64,000 nucleotides of DNA from Prevotella sp. (GTDB lineage: Bacteria > Bacteroidota > Bacteroidia > Bacteroidales > Bacteroidaceae). The stretch's first letter is position 1. Each line of letters starts with the position of its first letter. Below, piece by piece: positions 7,876 to 18,872 of the stretch. The stretch covers positions 1-64,000 of the forward strand of contig JAGAXW010000019.1 of NCBI GenBank assembly GCA_017847725.1, in the 5' to 3' direction. Under the pieces are notes generated by a model, which was not told where the DNA came from, did not search any database, and worked only from the letters and a program-made list of their open reading frames with translations. The translations under genes were made by a program, and so were the position numbers.

Positions 7876-9054
7876 ATGTCTAACCAAAACAAGCAAATTT
7901 TTCTCATTCCCGTGATGCTCTGCTTCTTCTGCATGGGCTTCGTAGACCTGGTAGGCATCGCCTCCAACTATGTAAAGGAAGACCTGGGACTGACTGACTC
8001 GGTAGCCAACGTATTCCCCTCGCTGGTATTCTTCTGGTTCCTCATCTTTAGCGTGCCCACGGGCATCCTGATGAACAAGATCGGACGCAAGAACACGGTG
8101 CTGCTGTCACTGGTGGTCACAGTGGTCTCGCTGGTCATCCCCCTGTTCGGCAACTCGTTCGGCATCATGCTTGTGGCCTTCTCACTGCTGGGCATCGGCA
8201 ACGCCTTTATGCAGACCAGCATCAACCCGCTGGCCATGCTCATCATCGGCGACAAGAACCTGGCATCGACGCTGACCTTCGGCCAGTTTGTCAAGGCCAT
8301 CGCATCGTTCCTGGCTCCCTATCTGGCCATGTGGGGGGCGACACAGGCCATGCCCACCTTCGGCTACGACTGGAGAGTGCTGTTCCTGGTATACTTCGTC
8401 GTTGGCGTACTGAGCACCATCCTGCTGTGGATAACTCCCATCTACGAAGACATGGACAGCAAGAAGAGTGTGGAGAAGAGCGTCGTCAGCGAGTTCACCG
8501 ACTGTCTGCGACTGCTTGGCAAGCCCATCGTGCTGCTGTCGTTCCTGGCCATCGTGTGCCACGTGGGTATCGACGTAGGTACCAACACGACAGCGCCGAA
8601 GCTACTCATGGAGCGCGTAGGCATGCCACTGAACGAGGCTGCCTTTGCCACCTCGCTGTACTTCATCTTCCGTACCATCGGCGCACTGACAGGGTCGTTC
8701 TTCCTCAGGGTGCTGAAGACCCGCTGGTTCTTCATCATCTGCATCACCTGCATGGCGCTCTCCATGGTCGGCATGTTCTTCGGCACAGAGCAGTGGGAAC
8801 TGTATGTGGCCATTGCCCTGGTGGGCTACGGCAACTCCAACGTCTTCTCCATGGCGTTCTCCGAGGCGCTGCTCACCGTGCCCGAGAAGCAGAACGAGGT
8901 CAGCGGCCTGATGATTATGGGACTCTTCGGCGGAACCATCTTCCCGCTCATCATGGGTTTCGCCAGCGACGCTGTCGGGCAGGCCGGTGCCGTCGCCGTG
9001 ATGGCCATCGGTGTCATCTACCTCTTCACCTTTATTCCACAAGTCAAACACTAA
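7876..9054 (+). CDS. MFS sugar porter (FHS family), probable fructose importer
   Basis: A 392-residue inner-membrane protein with about 12 hydrophobic segments. The motif GILMNKIGRKNTVL after helix 2 is the MFS loop 2-3 signature, and the N-terminus CMGFVDLVGIASNYVKEDLGL resembles FucP/GlcP-type sugar:proton symporters. Its place between a GH32 gene and a fructokinase gene matches the Bacteroides levan locus, where the inner-membrane porter imports fructose. Fructose is therefore inferred as substrate from context. It is likely co-transcribed with both neighbours. Confidence 0.85.
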   Translation: MSNQNKQIFLIPVMLCFFCMGFVDLVGIASNYVKEDLGLTDSVANVFPSLVFFWFLIFSVPTGILMNKIGRKNTVLLSLVVTVVSLVIPLFGNSFGIMLVAFSLLGIGNAFMQTSINPLAMLIIGDKNLASTLTFGQFVKAIASFLAPYLAMWGATQAMPTFGYDWRVLFLVYFVVGVLSTILLWITPIYEDMDSKKSVEKSVVSEFTDCLRLLGKPIVLLSFLAIVCHVGIDVGTNTTAPKLLMERVGMPLNEAAFATSLYFIFRTIGALTGSFFLRVLKTRWFFIICITCMALSMVGMFFGTEQWELYVAIALVGYGNSNVFSMAFSEALLTVPEKQNEVSGLMIMGLFGGTIFPLIMGFASDAVGQAGAVAVMAIGVIYLFTFIPQVKH

Positions 9055-9067
9055 AAAGCACAAGAAT

Positions 9068-9949
9068 ATGAAACGTTATGTCGTAGGGCTTGGCGAAGCC
9101 CTGTGGGACATGCTGCCCGACGGAAAGAAACTGGGTGGTGCTCCTGCCAATTTCGCCTACCATGCCAGCCAGTTCGGACTGGACTCCATCGCCATCAGCG
9201 CACTGGGCGAAGACCCGCTGGCTGACGAGACCATCGCCGCACTCGAGAAGAACGGTCTGCAGTATCTCATGCCACGCGTTCCCTACCCTACAGGTACGGT
9301 ACTGGTAACGCTCTCGGGCGACGGCATCCCCTCGTACGAGATTAAGGAGAACGTGGCATGGGACAACATTCCCTATACACCGGAGATTGCCGAGATTGCC
9401 AAGAACTGCCGTGCCGTATGCTTTGGCTCGCTGGCTCAGCGCAACGTGACATCGTGGGGCACCATTCGCCAGTTCCTCGACGACACTCCCACGGACTGCC
9501 TGAAGATATTCGACATCAACCTGCGCCAGCAGTTCTTCACCAAGAACGTTATCGAGGAGTCGCTGAAGCGCTGCGACGTGCTGAAAATCAACGACGAGGA
9601 GGTTGTCACGTTCAGCCATCTCTTCGGCTATGAGGGACTGGACATGCGTGAGACCTGTCAGAAGATTCTGACCGACTATCAGCTGCAGATGCTCGTACTG
9701 ACCTGCGGCACCAACGGCTCGTACGTCTTTGCAGCGGGCGTCACGTCATTCCAGGAGACGCCAAAAGTTAAAGTCGCCGACACTGTAGGCGCCGGCGACT
9801 CTTTCACAGGTTCGTTCTGTGCTGCCATCCTCAATGGCAAGTCTGTGGAGGAGGCTCACCGCATTGCCGTGGAGGTATCGGCCTATGTCTGCACCCAGAA
9901 CGGTGCCATGCCTACCTATCCGGCAGAACTGGTGGCCAAGGTGAAGTGA
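9068..9949 (+). CDS. Fructokinase (PfkB family)
   Basis: The start is ATG 9068, 13 nt after the porter gene; the open frame extends back to 9011 but that part overlaps the porter. The 293-residue product begins MKRYVVGLGEALWDMLPDGK and carries KLGGAPANFAYHASQFG (sugar-binding side) and the PfkB ATP/anion-hole motif DTVGAGDSFTGSF near the C-terminus, with the catalytic Asp in GAGDS. It phosphorylates fructose in the cytoplasm, the last step of the GH32-porter-kinase pathway. Its stop codon abuts the convergent GH3 stop codon with no gap. Confidence 0.9.
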   Translation: MKRYVVGLGEALWDMLPDGKKLGGAPANFAYHASQFGLDSIAISALGEDPLADETIAALEKNGLQYLMPRVPYPTGTVLVTLSGDGIPSYEIKENVAWDNIPYTPEIAEIAKNCRAVCFGSLAQRNVTSWGTIRQFLDDTPTDCLKIFDINLRQQFFTKNVIEESLKRCDVLKINDEEVVTFSHLFGYEGLDMRETCQKILTDYQLQMLVLTCGTNGSYVFAAGVTSFQETPKVKVADTVGAGDSFTGSFCAAILNGKSVEEAHRIAVEVSAYVCTQNGAMPTYPAELVAKVK

Positions 9950-12274
9950 CTAACGGCTAAGCCGTCGCGTCTCGTCACACTGGATTTCTAATGTCAGTTT
10001 GCCCGTCTGCATACGGAAAGTGCCGGTCTCGAGCAGCCAATGGCCATCGGGGGCTACAAAGGCCAGGTCGGATGCAGGAATGGTAAGCACCACGGTCTCC
10101 GACTGTCCCGGCTCAAGCACCGCCGTCTTCTTGAAACCACGAAGGCGGCGGTTTTCTGGCACCATACTGGCCACCATGTCGCGGGAATAGAGCTGCACGG
10201 CCTCGCGCCCGGCGCGGCTGCCCGTGTTCTTGACATCGACGGTAAACGTCAGCGTGTCGTCGGCATTGAAGTGGCTCTTGTCGACACGGAAGTTAGCATA
10301 CTCAAACTTGGTATAGCTGAGCCCATATCCGAAGGGCCACTGCACAGAAACCACCGCATCGTAGTCGTAGGCTCCCTCCATCTTGTCAACCTCTTCGCTG
10401 ACACGGTAGTCATAGGTGGTCAGCGAAGCCTGATGGCGTGGATAGGTGTAGGGGAGGCGGGCTGAGAAGTTGGCCGCTCCGGACAGCAGTCGTGCCAAGG
10501 CATCGGCACCATAGTTGCCGGGCAGCATGATGTTGACAACGGCAGCTGCCAGCGGCTCTATGTCATTGACAAGGCGCGGGCGTCCTTCGTTGAGAATGAG
10601 CACGAGCGGTTTGCCCGTCTCGGCCAGGGCCTTCACCAGATTGCGCTGGTTCTCAGAGAGTGCCAGGTCAGAAAGGTTGCCGGGGGTCTCGGTATAAGAG
10701 TTCTCGCCAATGCAACAAAGGACAATATCGACATCGCGCGCGGCCTTGACAGCCTCTGCGACAGTCTCTGCACGCTCTTCATCGTAGCGTCCCTCCCCGA
10801 CATAGGTTACACCTTGTTCCAATACGACGTTCTCCTTTCCGAACGTTTCGGCAACGGCCTCATAGATGGTATGGTACGAACCGGCAAAGCGGTCGGCCTG
10901 ATGTCCCTGCCACGTGTAGCTCCACCCTCCGTTGAGACAGCGCATCTGGTTGGCGTTGGGGCCACAGACCAGGATACGCTTGCCCTTGCTGATGGGAAGC
11001 ACGCCGCCGACATTCTTCAGCAGCACCTCGCTCTCCTCGGCAGCCTTCAGGGCGACAGCGGCAAACTGCGCAGAACCGAAGTCGGCATAGTCGGCACCAC
11101 CGCCTGTCGTGGGGTGCTCGAAAAGTCCCAGTCGGAACTTGAGGCGCAGCACACGCCGCACGGCATCGTCGATGCGCTCGCGACTGACTTTCCCTTCCTC
11201 GACAAGCTGTTTCAGCAAGGTGCAGAAATCCAGGTCGTAAGGGTCCATCGACATATCAATACCGGCATTGATGGCGATGCGGATGGCATCCTTCTTGTCG
11301 ACAGCCACATGCTCGCGCTTGAAGAGGTTGTTGATGTCGGCCCAGTCCGTAACGACCATACCGTCCCAATGGAGCCCCTCCTTGAGCCACTCGGTAATAA
11401 GCCGGTAACTGGCATGGACGGGTATTCCATTGACAGAACCCGAATTGACCATCACCGACAGGGCGCCAGCCTCGACCAAGGCTTTATAGGGGGCAAAGCA
11501 CTTCTCGCGCAGTTCGCTCTCCGGCATATAGACAGGTGTCCGGTCCTTGCCCGTACGCGGTGAGCCATAGCCCAGATAGTGCTTCATGCAGGCGGCAATA
11601 TGATACTGGTCTACGTTGTCAGGGTCAGCACCCTGAAAGCCACGCACGGCAGCACTGCCCATCACGCTGTTTATCAGCGGGTCTTCACCATAGTTCTCCC
11701 AGACACGTGGCCAGCGTGGGTCGCGACTAAGGTCTACCGTGGGCGAGAAGGTCCACGGACAACTGGCGGCGCGCGTCTCGTAGGCCGTGATACGAGCGGC
11801 CTCTTCCGCAAGCTGGGGATTCAGCGCTGCACCCATATTGATATTCTGCGGGAACAGCGTACCACCCAGGGTATAGGTGACGCCGTGATTCTGGTCGAGC
11901 CCGTATAGGCAGGGGACACCTATCTCCTTCATGGACACCTGCTGGATGCGGCCGATGACCTCGCGCCACCGCTGAGGCGACATCGCCATAGAGCCTGGTG
12001 CGTTCAGTATCGAGCCCACCTTATACACTGCGACAGCCTCGTGGAGCTTCTTTTCGTCGAGCCGGAACTGGTCGCCGCTACCCTCGCCCAATACGCCGAT
12101 GTTGAGCTGCAGCATCTGGCCAATCTTCTCGTCAAGCGTCATCCGGGATAGGGTCTGTGCGACACGTTTCTCTAAATCCCTATTGTCTGAAAACCGTAAG
12201 TTGCCAGCCTGTATCTCACAGGCTGACAACATTACATACAGAACTACTAATAATCTATTAATAGGTGTCTTCAT
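9950..12274 (-). CDS. Glycoside hydrolase family 3 beta-glucosidase, exported
   Basis: A 774-residue enzyme with signal peptide [20 protein letters not shown]. It has the usual GH3 order: a TIM-barrel domain ([44 protein letters not shown]), the nucleophile motif [10 protein letters not shown], an alpha/beta domain ([20 protein letters not shown]), then a fibronectin III-like C-terminal domain. The Asp in VTDWAD is the expected nucleophile. It should cleave beta-glucose from oligosaccharides in the periplasm. It is the last gene of the susC-susD-lipoprotein unit (7 nt after the lipoprotein), which suits removal of glucose from beta-glucan fragments. Confidence 0.9.
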   Translation of the reverse strand: MKTPINRLLVVLYVMLSACEIQAGNLRFSDNRDLEKRVAQTLSRMTLDEKIGQMLQLNIGVLGEGSGDQFRLDEKKLHEAVAVYKVGSILNAPGSMAMSPQRWREVIGRIQQVSMKEIGVPCLYGLDQNHGVTYTLGGTLFPQNINMGAALNPQLAEEAARITAYETRAASCPWTFSPTVDLSRDPRWPRVWENYGEDPLINSVMGSAAVRGFQGADPDNVDQYHIAACMKHYLGYGSPRTGKDRTPVYMPESELREKCFAPYKALVEAGALSVMVNSGSVNGIPVHASYRLITEWLKEGLHWDGMVVTDWADINNLFKREHVAVDKKDAIRIAINAGIDMSMDPYDLDFCTLLKQLVEEGKVSRERIDDAVRRVLRLKFRLGLFEHPTTGGGADYADFGSAQFAAVALKAAEESEVLLKNVGGVLPISKGKRILVCGPNANQMRCLNGGWSYTWQGHQADRFAGSYHTIYEAVAETFGKENVVLEQGVTYVGEGRYDEERAETVAEAVKAARDVDIVLCCIGENSYTETPGNLSDLALSENQRNLVKALAETGKPLVLILNEGRPRLVNDIEPLAAAVVNIMLPGNYGADALARLLSGAANFSARLPYTYPRHQASLTTYDYRVSEEVDKMEGAYDYDAVVSVQWPFGYGLSYTKFEYANFRVDKSHFNADDTLTFTVDVKNTGSRAGREAVQLYSRDMVASMVPENRRLRGFKKTAVLEPGQSETVVLTIPASDLAFVAPDGHWLLETGTFRMQTGKLTLEIQCDETRRLSR

Positions 12275-12281
12275 AGTATGA

Positions 12282-13664
12282 TTACTTGTTTAACTCATAC
12301 GTAACTTTATTTAGTTGATAACCATAGCCGACGATGAGCATTCCTTCACGACTGTCAACGATGGTCTTGTTGGCCTCCGTATACGTAAAGCTGTAAGGTT
12401 TGGGGGTGTCTCCCGTGAGGTCGAACTGGGCTACCACCTGGTCCTCCGGATTGTCGCCCCACTTGTTCGTCGTGATACGCATAGCATGGTAGCCTTCGGT
12501 CATATCCACCAACTCGTAGTACAAGTGTATCGTTGCACCGACAGGGACATTGGCCATCTCATCCGGCGTGATGAGCACATTGCTGGCACCCCAGTTGATT
12601 TCCTTGCTGCCTTCCCACAGGGTGGTCTCCGCCGGACCGACATTCTCGACAGCCACTATCTTTGTTACCTTGTAGCCATAGCCCACGACAAGCATGCCCT
12701 CACGACTGTCGACGATGGTCTTGTTAGCTGCAGTATAGGTGAACTCATAGGGGTTGGGCGTGTCGGTGGTCAGGTCGAACTGGGCTACCACCTGGTCCTC
12801 CGGATTGTCGCCCCACTTGTTCGTCGTGATACGCATAGCATGGTAGTTTTCAGGCATGTCGACCAACTCGTAGTAAATCTGTATGGTGGCTCCCACGGGT
12901 ACAACGGCCATCTCTTCCGGCGAGATGAGCACATTGCTAGTACCCCAGTTGATTTCCTTGCTGCCTTCCCAGAGAACAGTCTCCTTGATGCCGGGATCGA
13001 CATAATCCGCGCTGCTGACGGTGAACAAGCCGCAGCCGTAGCGCATGCCGCTGGCATCCTCGATGGTCAGCTGATAGTCGCCGTCGGCCATCGAAGGCAC
13101 GGTGAAGGTGAGCTGGCCGTCGGCATACGACACGCCGGTAGCCTCCTGCTTGCCAATCAGCACGCGTGTGACGCTGGTCACATTGGTGCACGCTATGGTC
13201 TTGGTGGCACCGATGGTGAGCCAGCGCGACTTGGCGTCGGAGGCCAGTGCGGGATCGCCCTCAGCGGGAAGCACCACCAGCTTACAGATGCGCGAGGTCT
13301 CCAGTCCCATCGTGGTGCGGGCTACAATCTTGAGAATGTGGTCGCCAGCCAGCACGGGGACGTCGATGGAGAGGCCCTCAGCCACCTGCTCGTCGTCGAT
13401 GAACCAAGTGACGGTGGTATAGCGTGCAGGGGTGACAATGAGGTTGAAAGTAAAGTTTTTCGTGCGCTCGATAGTAGCAATGGTGGCGGGCTGACCGCCC
13501 GTACCCTCGGGGATATCTGTATTCAGAATACGCGGCATTTCATCCTCGCCAGCCGTAAAGTGCGGGTCGTCCGACGAGCAGGATACCAGCGCTACGCTGA
13601 AGAACAAGGAGCAAACAATCGACAATAAACCTAAGAGCGGTTTTCTGTTTATCTTGGTAATCAT
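12282..13664 (-). CDS. Surface glycan-binding lipoprotein with duplicated C-terminal module
   Basis: The start is ATG 13664; the longer frame begins with a TTG. The 460-residue lipoprotein has a signal ending VALVSC followed by SSDD, a signal for surface export in Bacteroidetes. An Ig/PKD-like domain (about 60-135) and an IPT-like domain (about 140-218) precede two tandem modules of 118 residues (about 228-345 and 346-460), each starting [14 protein letters not shown]. The two modules share a 75-bp stretch of identical DNA (12418-12492 and 12772-12846). Position after SusD matches SusE/F-type proteins that hold glycan at the surface. No close named family was recognised, so the binding role is inferred. 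Confidence 0.75.
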   Translation of the reverse strand: MITKINRKPLLGLLSIVCSLFFSVALVSCSSDDPHFTAGEDEMPRILNTDIPEGTGGQPATIATIERTKNFTFNLIVTPARYTTVTWFIDDEQVAEGLSIDVPVLAGDHILKIVARTTMGLETSRICKLVVLPAEGDPALASDAKSRWLTIGATKTIACTNVTSVTRVLIGKQEATGVSYADGQLTFTVPSMADGDYQLTIEDASGMRYGCGLFTVSSADYVDPGIKETVLWEGSKEINWGTSNVLISPEEMAVVPVGATIQIYYELVDMPENYHAMRITTNKWGDNPEDQVVAQFDLTTDTPNPYEFTYTAANKTIVDSREGMLVVGYGYKVTKIVAVENVGPAETTLWEGSKEINWGASNVLITPDEMANVPVGATIHLYYELVDMTEGYHAMRITTNKWGDNPEDQVVAQFDLTGDTPKPYSFTYTEANKTIVDSREGMLIVGYGYQLNKVTYELNK

Positions 13665-13695
13665 AATTTTCAATCTTCAGTTTAATATTTTCAAT

Positions 13696-15450
13696 TTACT
13701 TGACGTTTACCTCGGCCACGTCCCACCACAGGCGCTTGTGCCAGTCGTCGCGTCCGCCTAATCGACTGACGGCCTCCTGATAGTTGACGCTGTTATACTG
13801 ATTCTCCAGAACGGGATAGCGCAGGCGGTTGGGTGTCGAGAGGTTGTCATCGTCGTAGGTAAAGTCTCCATAGGTCTTCAGCTTGGTACGATCCAAGATG
13901 ACAGGATAGTCAGAGCGACGCAGGTTAGCCCATGCCTCCGAGGGGTTCATCATGTGCAGAATCCAAGCCTGCGTATTGATGGCCTCCTTAGCTTTGTCAT
14001 TGGTTGTCAAGGCACCGCCAGCTATGAGGGCATTGATGTATGTCTCTATCTCATCGTCGGCAATCCTGTTGGCGTTCTGCAGATAGTGGTCGTTCAGCCA
14101 CTGCATGGCGGCCTTCACGCCGGCACGGAAGTGGCTCTCTACGTCGCCGGCGACATTCCAACCCTTCAGGCTGGCCTCGGCAAGCAGCAGTTCCACCTCT
14201 GCCGAGGTGACAAGGGCACCGGGACGGTCGGGCATCTCAAAGTCGATGCTCAGCATGGGACGTAGCATGCGGGTGTTGTAGTTGTTCTTGTCGAAGCCGG
14301 CATCGGGATACTGGGCCACCAGACGCTCCAGCGTGGGGATGTCGGAATTGGCGGGAGCATTCACCCAGTCGCTATACCAGGCTGCACCGGGGTTGCAGGG
14401 CACTGCACCACCCTCGACACGGTTCAGATAAGCTACCACCTCGTCGGTCACGTCGACGTTCCACTCACGGTCTGGTTTTACGTCAGTACGCTTGGTGTTC
14501 AGGTAGTGGCGGCAGATGCGGTAGAGGCGCGGGTCGGCATTGTCATTCATGATATTAAAGAAGGTAGAGCTGACCATCGTCGGCGACGTGGGGTCCTGAC
14601 CATACAATATCTCGCCCAGTGCGTTGACGCGGAAGTCAAGGTCGCGCGAACCGTCGTAGAGTGTGAAGGGGCCGTCGGTATAGATAATATAGGCATCGTC
14701 GGCTGCTGAGGTGATATAGCCACCGTCAGCCGTCAGTGCTTTCTCAAACTCTTGCTGGGCCTTGGTGGGGTTTACCTCGCTGATGCGCATGGCATAGCGC
14801 AGGCGCAACGCGTTGGCATACTTTTTCCAGGCAGCTGCCGATCCACCGAGACTGGTCACGTCGCCACCGATGACGTCAGAGCCCGTGCCAAGCTGCTCGA
14901 CACACGCTGCCAACTCTTCGAAGAAGAAGTTGTAGATATCTTCCTGCTTGTCGTATACTGGATTGGAAATGCCGCTGATGAATCCGAGACCGGCATCCAT
15001 ACAAGGCAGGTCGCCGTAGATATCCGTAAGAACTGACATCAGGTAGACACGATGGATGCGCAGAGCAGCATTGGTGTTAGGCAAATTTTCTGAATTGGCA
15101 ATGGCATCCACAATATTCTTGATGGAGACATTATAGAACTGATCCCACACCAGACGCATCTGGTCGTCCTGGGCGTGCACACAGCCTGCATAGTTGGTGA
15201 CATTCCATGCACCGGCGAAGTGCTGCGTAAAACCAGTGATATAGCTGCGGTAGGTATCCATCAGGCCAAAGTCGCCATAGGTCTGCAGCAGGGCTGTGGT
15301 CAACTGTGCGCTGGGAGCTATCGACGAGGCCTTCGTCTCGTCGGTGTTCAGGCTCTCCATGTAACTATCGCTGCAGGAGGTGAGTGTAGCGGTAAGCGTG
15401 CAGCACACAAGACCCGCTGCAAAAAAATGCTTGATATATTTTGTTTTCAT
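13696..15450 (-). CDS. SusD/RagB-like outer-membrane lipoprotein (beta-glucan locus)
   Basis: A 584-residue lipoprotein with signal MKTKYIKHFFAAGLVCCTLT and lipobox region TATLTSC, followed by SDSYMESLN. Helical TPR-type segments and late conserved blocks (MLSIDFEMPDRPGALVTSAEVELLLAEASLKGW, WILHMMNPSEAWANLRRSDYP) place it with the SusD-like group. It caps the neighbouring SusC porin and binds oligosaccharide at the cell surface. It lies 49 nt after susC in the same unit. Confidence 0.9.
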   Translation of the reverse strand: MKTKYIKHFFAAGLVCCTLTATLTSCSDSYMESLNTDETKASSIAPSAQLTTALLQTYGDFGLMDTYRSYITGFTQHFAGAWNVTNYAGCVHAQDDQMRLVWDQFYNVSIKNIVDAIANSENLPNTNAALRIHRVYLMSVLTDIYGDLPCMDAGLGFISGISNPVYDKQEDIYNFFFEELAACVEQLGTGSDVIGGDVTSLGGSAAAWKKYANALRLRYAMRISEVNPTKAQQEFEKALTADGGYITSAADDAYIIYTDGPFTLYDGSRDLDFRVNALGEILYGQDPTSPTMVSSTFFNIMNDNADPRLYRICRHYLNTKRTDVKPDREWNVDVTDEVVAYLNRVEGGAVPCNPGAAWYSDWVNAPANSDIPTLERLVAQYPDAGFDKNNYNTRMLRPMLSIDFEMPDRPGALVTSAEVELLLAEASLKGWNVAGDVESHFRAGVKAAMQWLNDHYLQNANRIADDEIETYINALIAGGALTTNDKAKEAINTQAWILHMMNPSEAWANLRRSDYPVILDRTKLKTYGDFTYDDDNLSTPNRLRYPVLENQYNSVNYQEAVSRLGGRDDWHKRLWWDVAEVNVK

Positions 15451-15499
15451 TTTTTTCGTTATTACGTTATTTCGTTATTACGAAGTGTCAGCCCCCTTC

Positions 15500-18400
15500 T
15501 TAGAACTTCACATTCACATTGAAACCATAGCTACGACGTGAGGGCAGAGAGCCGTACTCTAAGCCGAGACCAGAGGTATTGTAGCCTGAGTCTGGGTCGA
15601 TGTTGGGTATTCTCTTCCAGACAATGAACGGGTTGCGGGCCACAAACGAGACACTGAGACTCTTTACCGTCTTGCCCAGCCACTTCTCAGGGAAGGTGTA
15701 GCCGAAGGTTATCTCACGGCATTTCACGTAGGAGTTGTCATAGATGAACATCGAGGGACAGTTCTCGGCTGCCGTCTGCCAGTACGACTGGGGATTCACG
15801 GGAATGTCGTTCTGACGATACGTGCCATCACCGTTGTCGATGACACCAGGGACGACGAAGCCTTGGCATCTGCCGGCAGCACGCCACTCGTCAAGTGTCA
15901 TGTTGGCAGCCTTGCGAGACTCCTCAGAGTTGTACCAAGCCTCGCGGCCTTCCAGTGTTCCGCTGGCCTTACCAGTGGCGTATGCCGAGCGCATAGACAT
16001 GGAGAAGAGGTCGGCACCGACTTTCACGTCGAAGCTTGCCGAGAGACGGAAGTTCTTATAGGTGAATGTCGAGTAGAAACCACCCGTCCAGTCCCATGAG
16101 GCGTTACCCAGTGTATGTGTCTTGTCGTCAACGATGGGCAGACCCGTAGTGGGGTTGATGATGACCTGGCCGTCATCAGTGCGCTTGAAGTCCTTACCGA
16201 TGATGCTGCCGTAGTTCTTGTCAACCTCGGCCCCCACAGAGACACCACACCATGTGGCCTTCTCCAGTTCGAAGTAGTCCATGCCCTCGACAAGCGACTT
16301 CACCTTGTTGGTGTTCTTCGAGAAGTTGATACCAGCATCCCACGCAAAATCCTTAATCTGGAGAGCACGGCCATTGAGAGCTATCTCAATACCTTTGTTC
16401 TGTATCTCTCCGGCATTGACCAGACGATAGCTGTAGCCCGACGTTGACGACGAAGCCAGTCCGATAATCTGGTCTTTCGACAGCTGGTTGTAGTAGGTGA
16501 TGTCCAGTCCGAGACGGTTGTTGAAGAACTTGGCCTCCAGACCTAACTCGAACGAGTTGGTGCGGGTGGGTTTCAAGTCCTTGTTGGGCTGTGTAGTATT
16601 ATTAATCATACCGATGACGAAGCCGCCATAGGAATACTTGGCCGTGGAATAGTTCAGGTTGAGCTGATAAGGATCTGTGTCGCTACCCACCTGTGCCCAC
16701 GAGGCGCGCACTTTACCATAGTTCAGTATCTTGTTGGGCTTGATGAACTCGGAGAATACGACGCTACCAGAGAACGAGGGATAGAGGTATACATTATTAT
16801 TAATAGGCAGTGTCGACGACTTGTCGCCGCGCAGGGTAGCCTCCAGATAGTAGGTGTGCTTGTAGCCCACACTGGCCGAGCCGAAGATAGAGTTGATCTG
16901 CTTTTTGTAAGTGTTCTGCTGCACGCTCTGCTCGGCATAGTTCATGATAGCAGCAATATCCTTCATCTGCTGATCGGTACCAGTGAAGATGTCGGTCTTG
17001 TTGCTCACTTTGAAGAGGTTGCCGCCGAGGGTGGCGTTGATATCAAATTCTCCGAACGAATTGTTGTACAAGGCCAACAGTTCGGCGTTCAGGGTGCGAT
17101 TATTGAACTTACTGTTTTGCAGCTGACCAGCCAGCTTGCCTGGCGTGGTACGAGCGATGAAGTCCTCAAAATCCATAAACGTCATGTCAGTACCGATAGT
17201 ACCCTGCAGTTTGAAGTGGTCAGTGATGTTCCAGATGGCCTTAGCGGTCAGGCGGAACACATCCTTTGCCGAGGTATTCTCGTTCTTGTACAGGTCCCAA
17301 TACGGGTTCTTGTTATACTGGTCGTTACCATTCCAGTTGGCATACTCGCCTTCCGCCGTCTGATAGTTCTTCAGCCACTCCTGGTTGTAGGTGCCGGCCA
17401 GCGTCATGAGGTTCTTGCCGACATTGCTCTGCGAGTCACCCAGGGCGGGACGGTTCTTCACGTCCTCACGGGTGTAGTTGGCGGTGAAGTCGAAGTCTAC
17501 AGGGCCTGCCGATGTAGTGACGCGCAGGTTGAAGTTGTCGCGGCTCATGTGGGTGTTGGGCAGGATGTCCTTATTACGCATGTCAGTCACCGAGAAGCGC
17601 ACACCCGTCTTACCGCTATTCACCGACAGGATGGCGGTGTTCTGTGCGGTAAGACCCGTACGGAAAAAGTCGCTGATGTTGTCGGGATACATCAGGAAGG
17701 GACGCTGTTGGTGGTCGAAGTATTCCACGGGGAAGTCGTCGGCCTTCGTACCCCAGCTGCTATTCGTGCCCGACGTGGCCTCACGGCTGTAGGCTCCGTT
17801 ATAGCCCATACCATAGGTCTGCTGGATGTCGTCCCACTGCGACGACTGCACGTCGAAGGTCAACGAACCGTTGTACTCCACTGATATCTTGTCCTTATCG
17901 GCCTTCTTGGTGGTGATGAGAATGACACCATGCGAGGCACGGCTACCGTAGAGTGCCGAGGCTGCAGGGCCTTTCAGTACCGTCATGTTCTCGATATCGT
18001 CGGGGTTGATGGCCGAGATACCGTCGCCGAGATCGAAGCCACCCTCAACACCGGCACTGCCAAAGTTAGTATTGTCCAAGGGCACACCGTCAATGACATA
18101 CAATGGCTGGTTGTTGCCGCTAATCTCCGTATTACCACGCAGCAAGACACGGGTAGAGCCCGAGGCACCACCTGCCGTCTGCTGGACCACCAGACCGGCA
18201 ACCTTACCCGACAGCGAGTTGATGACATTGGTCTCCTTGGCCTTCGTCAGTTCGTCGCCCTTCACCTCAGAGAGGGCATAGCCCAGTGCCTTGCGGTCGC
18301 GCTTGATGCCGAGAGCAGTGACGACGACCTCGTCGAGCTGGGTCTTGTCCTCAGACAGCAGCACCTGCATACCGTCCTGGGCTTTCACCTGCTTGGGAGT

Positions 18401-18676
18401 ATAGCCGATGTAGCTAATCTCCAGCATGTCGCCCGGCTTACAGTTAATCTTGTAGTTACCATCCATATCAGTGATGGTGCCGTTGTTGGTGCCCACCACC
18501 TTGACGGTGGCGCCGATAAGGGGCCCGTTGGCATCGGACACGTTACCAGTCAGCACATGATCGCCAGGAGCGACCGCAGTACCATGCACGTGTTCAAGCG
18601 GTCCTGCCGCAGCAGCCGTCAGGGTCCACATCATGCCCGCGCTCAGCAGGCAGAGAAGCAATGTTTTCTTTTTCAT
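15500..18676 (-). CDS. SusC/RagA TonB-dependent transporter (beta-glucan locus)
   Basis: The start is ATG 18676 (MKKKTLLLCLLSAGMMW), not the TTG at 18721, which lies inside the -7 element. The 1058-residue outer-membrane transporter has a signal peptide, a carboxypeptidase-regulatory-like domain (LTGNVSDANGPLIGATVKV), a TonB box region (LDEVVVTALG), a plug domain (SGKVAGLVVQQTAGGASG, LYVIDGVPLDN, VLKGPAASALYGSRASHGVI) and a beta-barrel ending YGFNVNVKF. It imports glucan oligosaccharides with its SusD partner using TonB energy. It is the first gene of a four-gene unit. Confidence 0.93.
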   Translation of the reverse strand: MKKKTLLLCLLSAGMMWTLTAAAAGPLEHVHGTAVAPGDHVLTGNVSDANGPLIGATVKVVGTNNGTITDMDGNYKINCKPGDMLEISYIGYTPKQVKAQDGMQVLLSEDKTQLDEVVVTALGIKRDRKALGYALSEVKGDELTKAKETNVINSLSGKVAGLVVQQTAGGASGSTRVLLRGNTEISGNNQPLYVIDGVPLDNTNFGSAGVEGGFDLGDGISAINPDDIENMTVLKGPAASALYGSRASHGVILITTKKADKDKISVEYNGSLTFDVQSSQWDDIQQTYGMGYNGAYSREATSGTNSSWGTKADDFPVEYFDHQQRPFLMYPDNISDFFRTGLTAQNTAILSVNSGKTGVRFSVTDMRNKDILPNTHMSRDNFNLRVTTSAGPVDFDFTANYTREDVKNRPALGDSQSNVGKNLMTLAGTYNQEWLKNYQTAEGEYANWNGNDQYNKNPYWDLYKNENTSAKDVFRLTAKAIWNITDHFKLQGTIGTDMTFMDFEDFIARTTPGKLAGQLQNSKFNNRTLNAELLALYNNSFGEFDINATLGGNLFKVSNKTDIFTGTDQQMKDIAAIMNYAEQSVQQNTYKKQINSIFGSASVGYKHTYYLEATLRGDKSSTLPINNNVYLYPSFSGSVVFSEFIKPNKILNYGKVRASWAQVGSDTDPYQLNLNYSTAKYSYGGFVIGMINNTTQPNKDLKPTRTNSFELGLEAKFFNNRLGLDITYYNQLSKDQIIGLASSSTSGYSYRLVNAGEIQNKGIEIALNGRALQIKDFAWDAGINFSKNTNKVKSLVEGMDYFELEKATWCGVSVGAEVDKNYGSIIGKDFKRTDDGQVIINPTTGLPIVDDKTHTLGNASWDWTGGFYSTFTYKNFRLSASFDVKVGADLFSMSMRSAYATGKASGTLEGREAWYNSEESRKAANMTLDEWRAAGRCQGFVVPGVIDNGDGTYRQNDIPVNPQSYWQTAAENCPSMFIYDNSYVKCREITFGYTFPEKWLGKTVKSLSVSFVARNPFIVWKRIPNIDPDSGYNTSGLGLEYGSLPSRRSYGFNVNVKF

Positions 18677-18718
18677 GCAGTTTTGAATGATGTTAAAAAT
18701 TAGTAGATTTTCATGCCG

Positions 18719-18801
18719 CAAAGGTACTTACATTTACTTCTTGGCAGGTCACTTAACCTTCAGAAAAAGGTTTGAAAGCGAAAAGTGTCGGAGTTTGCAC
18801 C
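18719..18801 (-). promoter_or_regulatory. Promoter and bipartite operator-like motif of the susC unit
   Basis: The -7 element on the minus strand is TACCTTTG (18719-18726). No good -33 TTTG is present, as expected for an activated promoter. Upstream, AAAGGTTTGAAAG (18766-18778) and GTTTGCACC (18793-18801) match a motif before the GH5 unit in sequence, internal offset (28 bp) and distance to an identical -7 element (39 against 38 bp). Confidence 0.6.
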
Positions 18802-18872
18802 TATTTTGTCAGGAATCAAACCCCGAACCTGCCAGGCGGCATGCAACCTATCTGCTATAAACTCATAGTCCA

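Noticed and set aside
9940..9970. ACGGC-TAA-GCCGT hairpin as a terminator between fructokinase and GH3
   Set aside because: The stem is only 5 bp, has no T tract and lies inside the GH3 coding sequence.
18677..18721. TTG start adding 15 residues to the first SusC protein
   Set aside because: The codon is part of the -7 element, and the signal peptide begins at ATG 18676.
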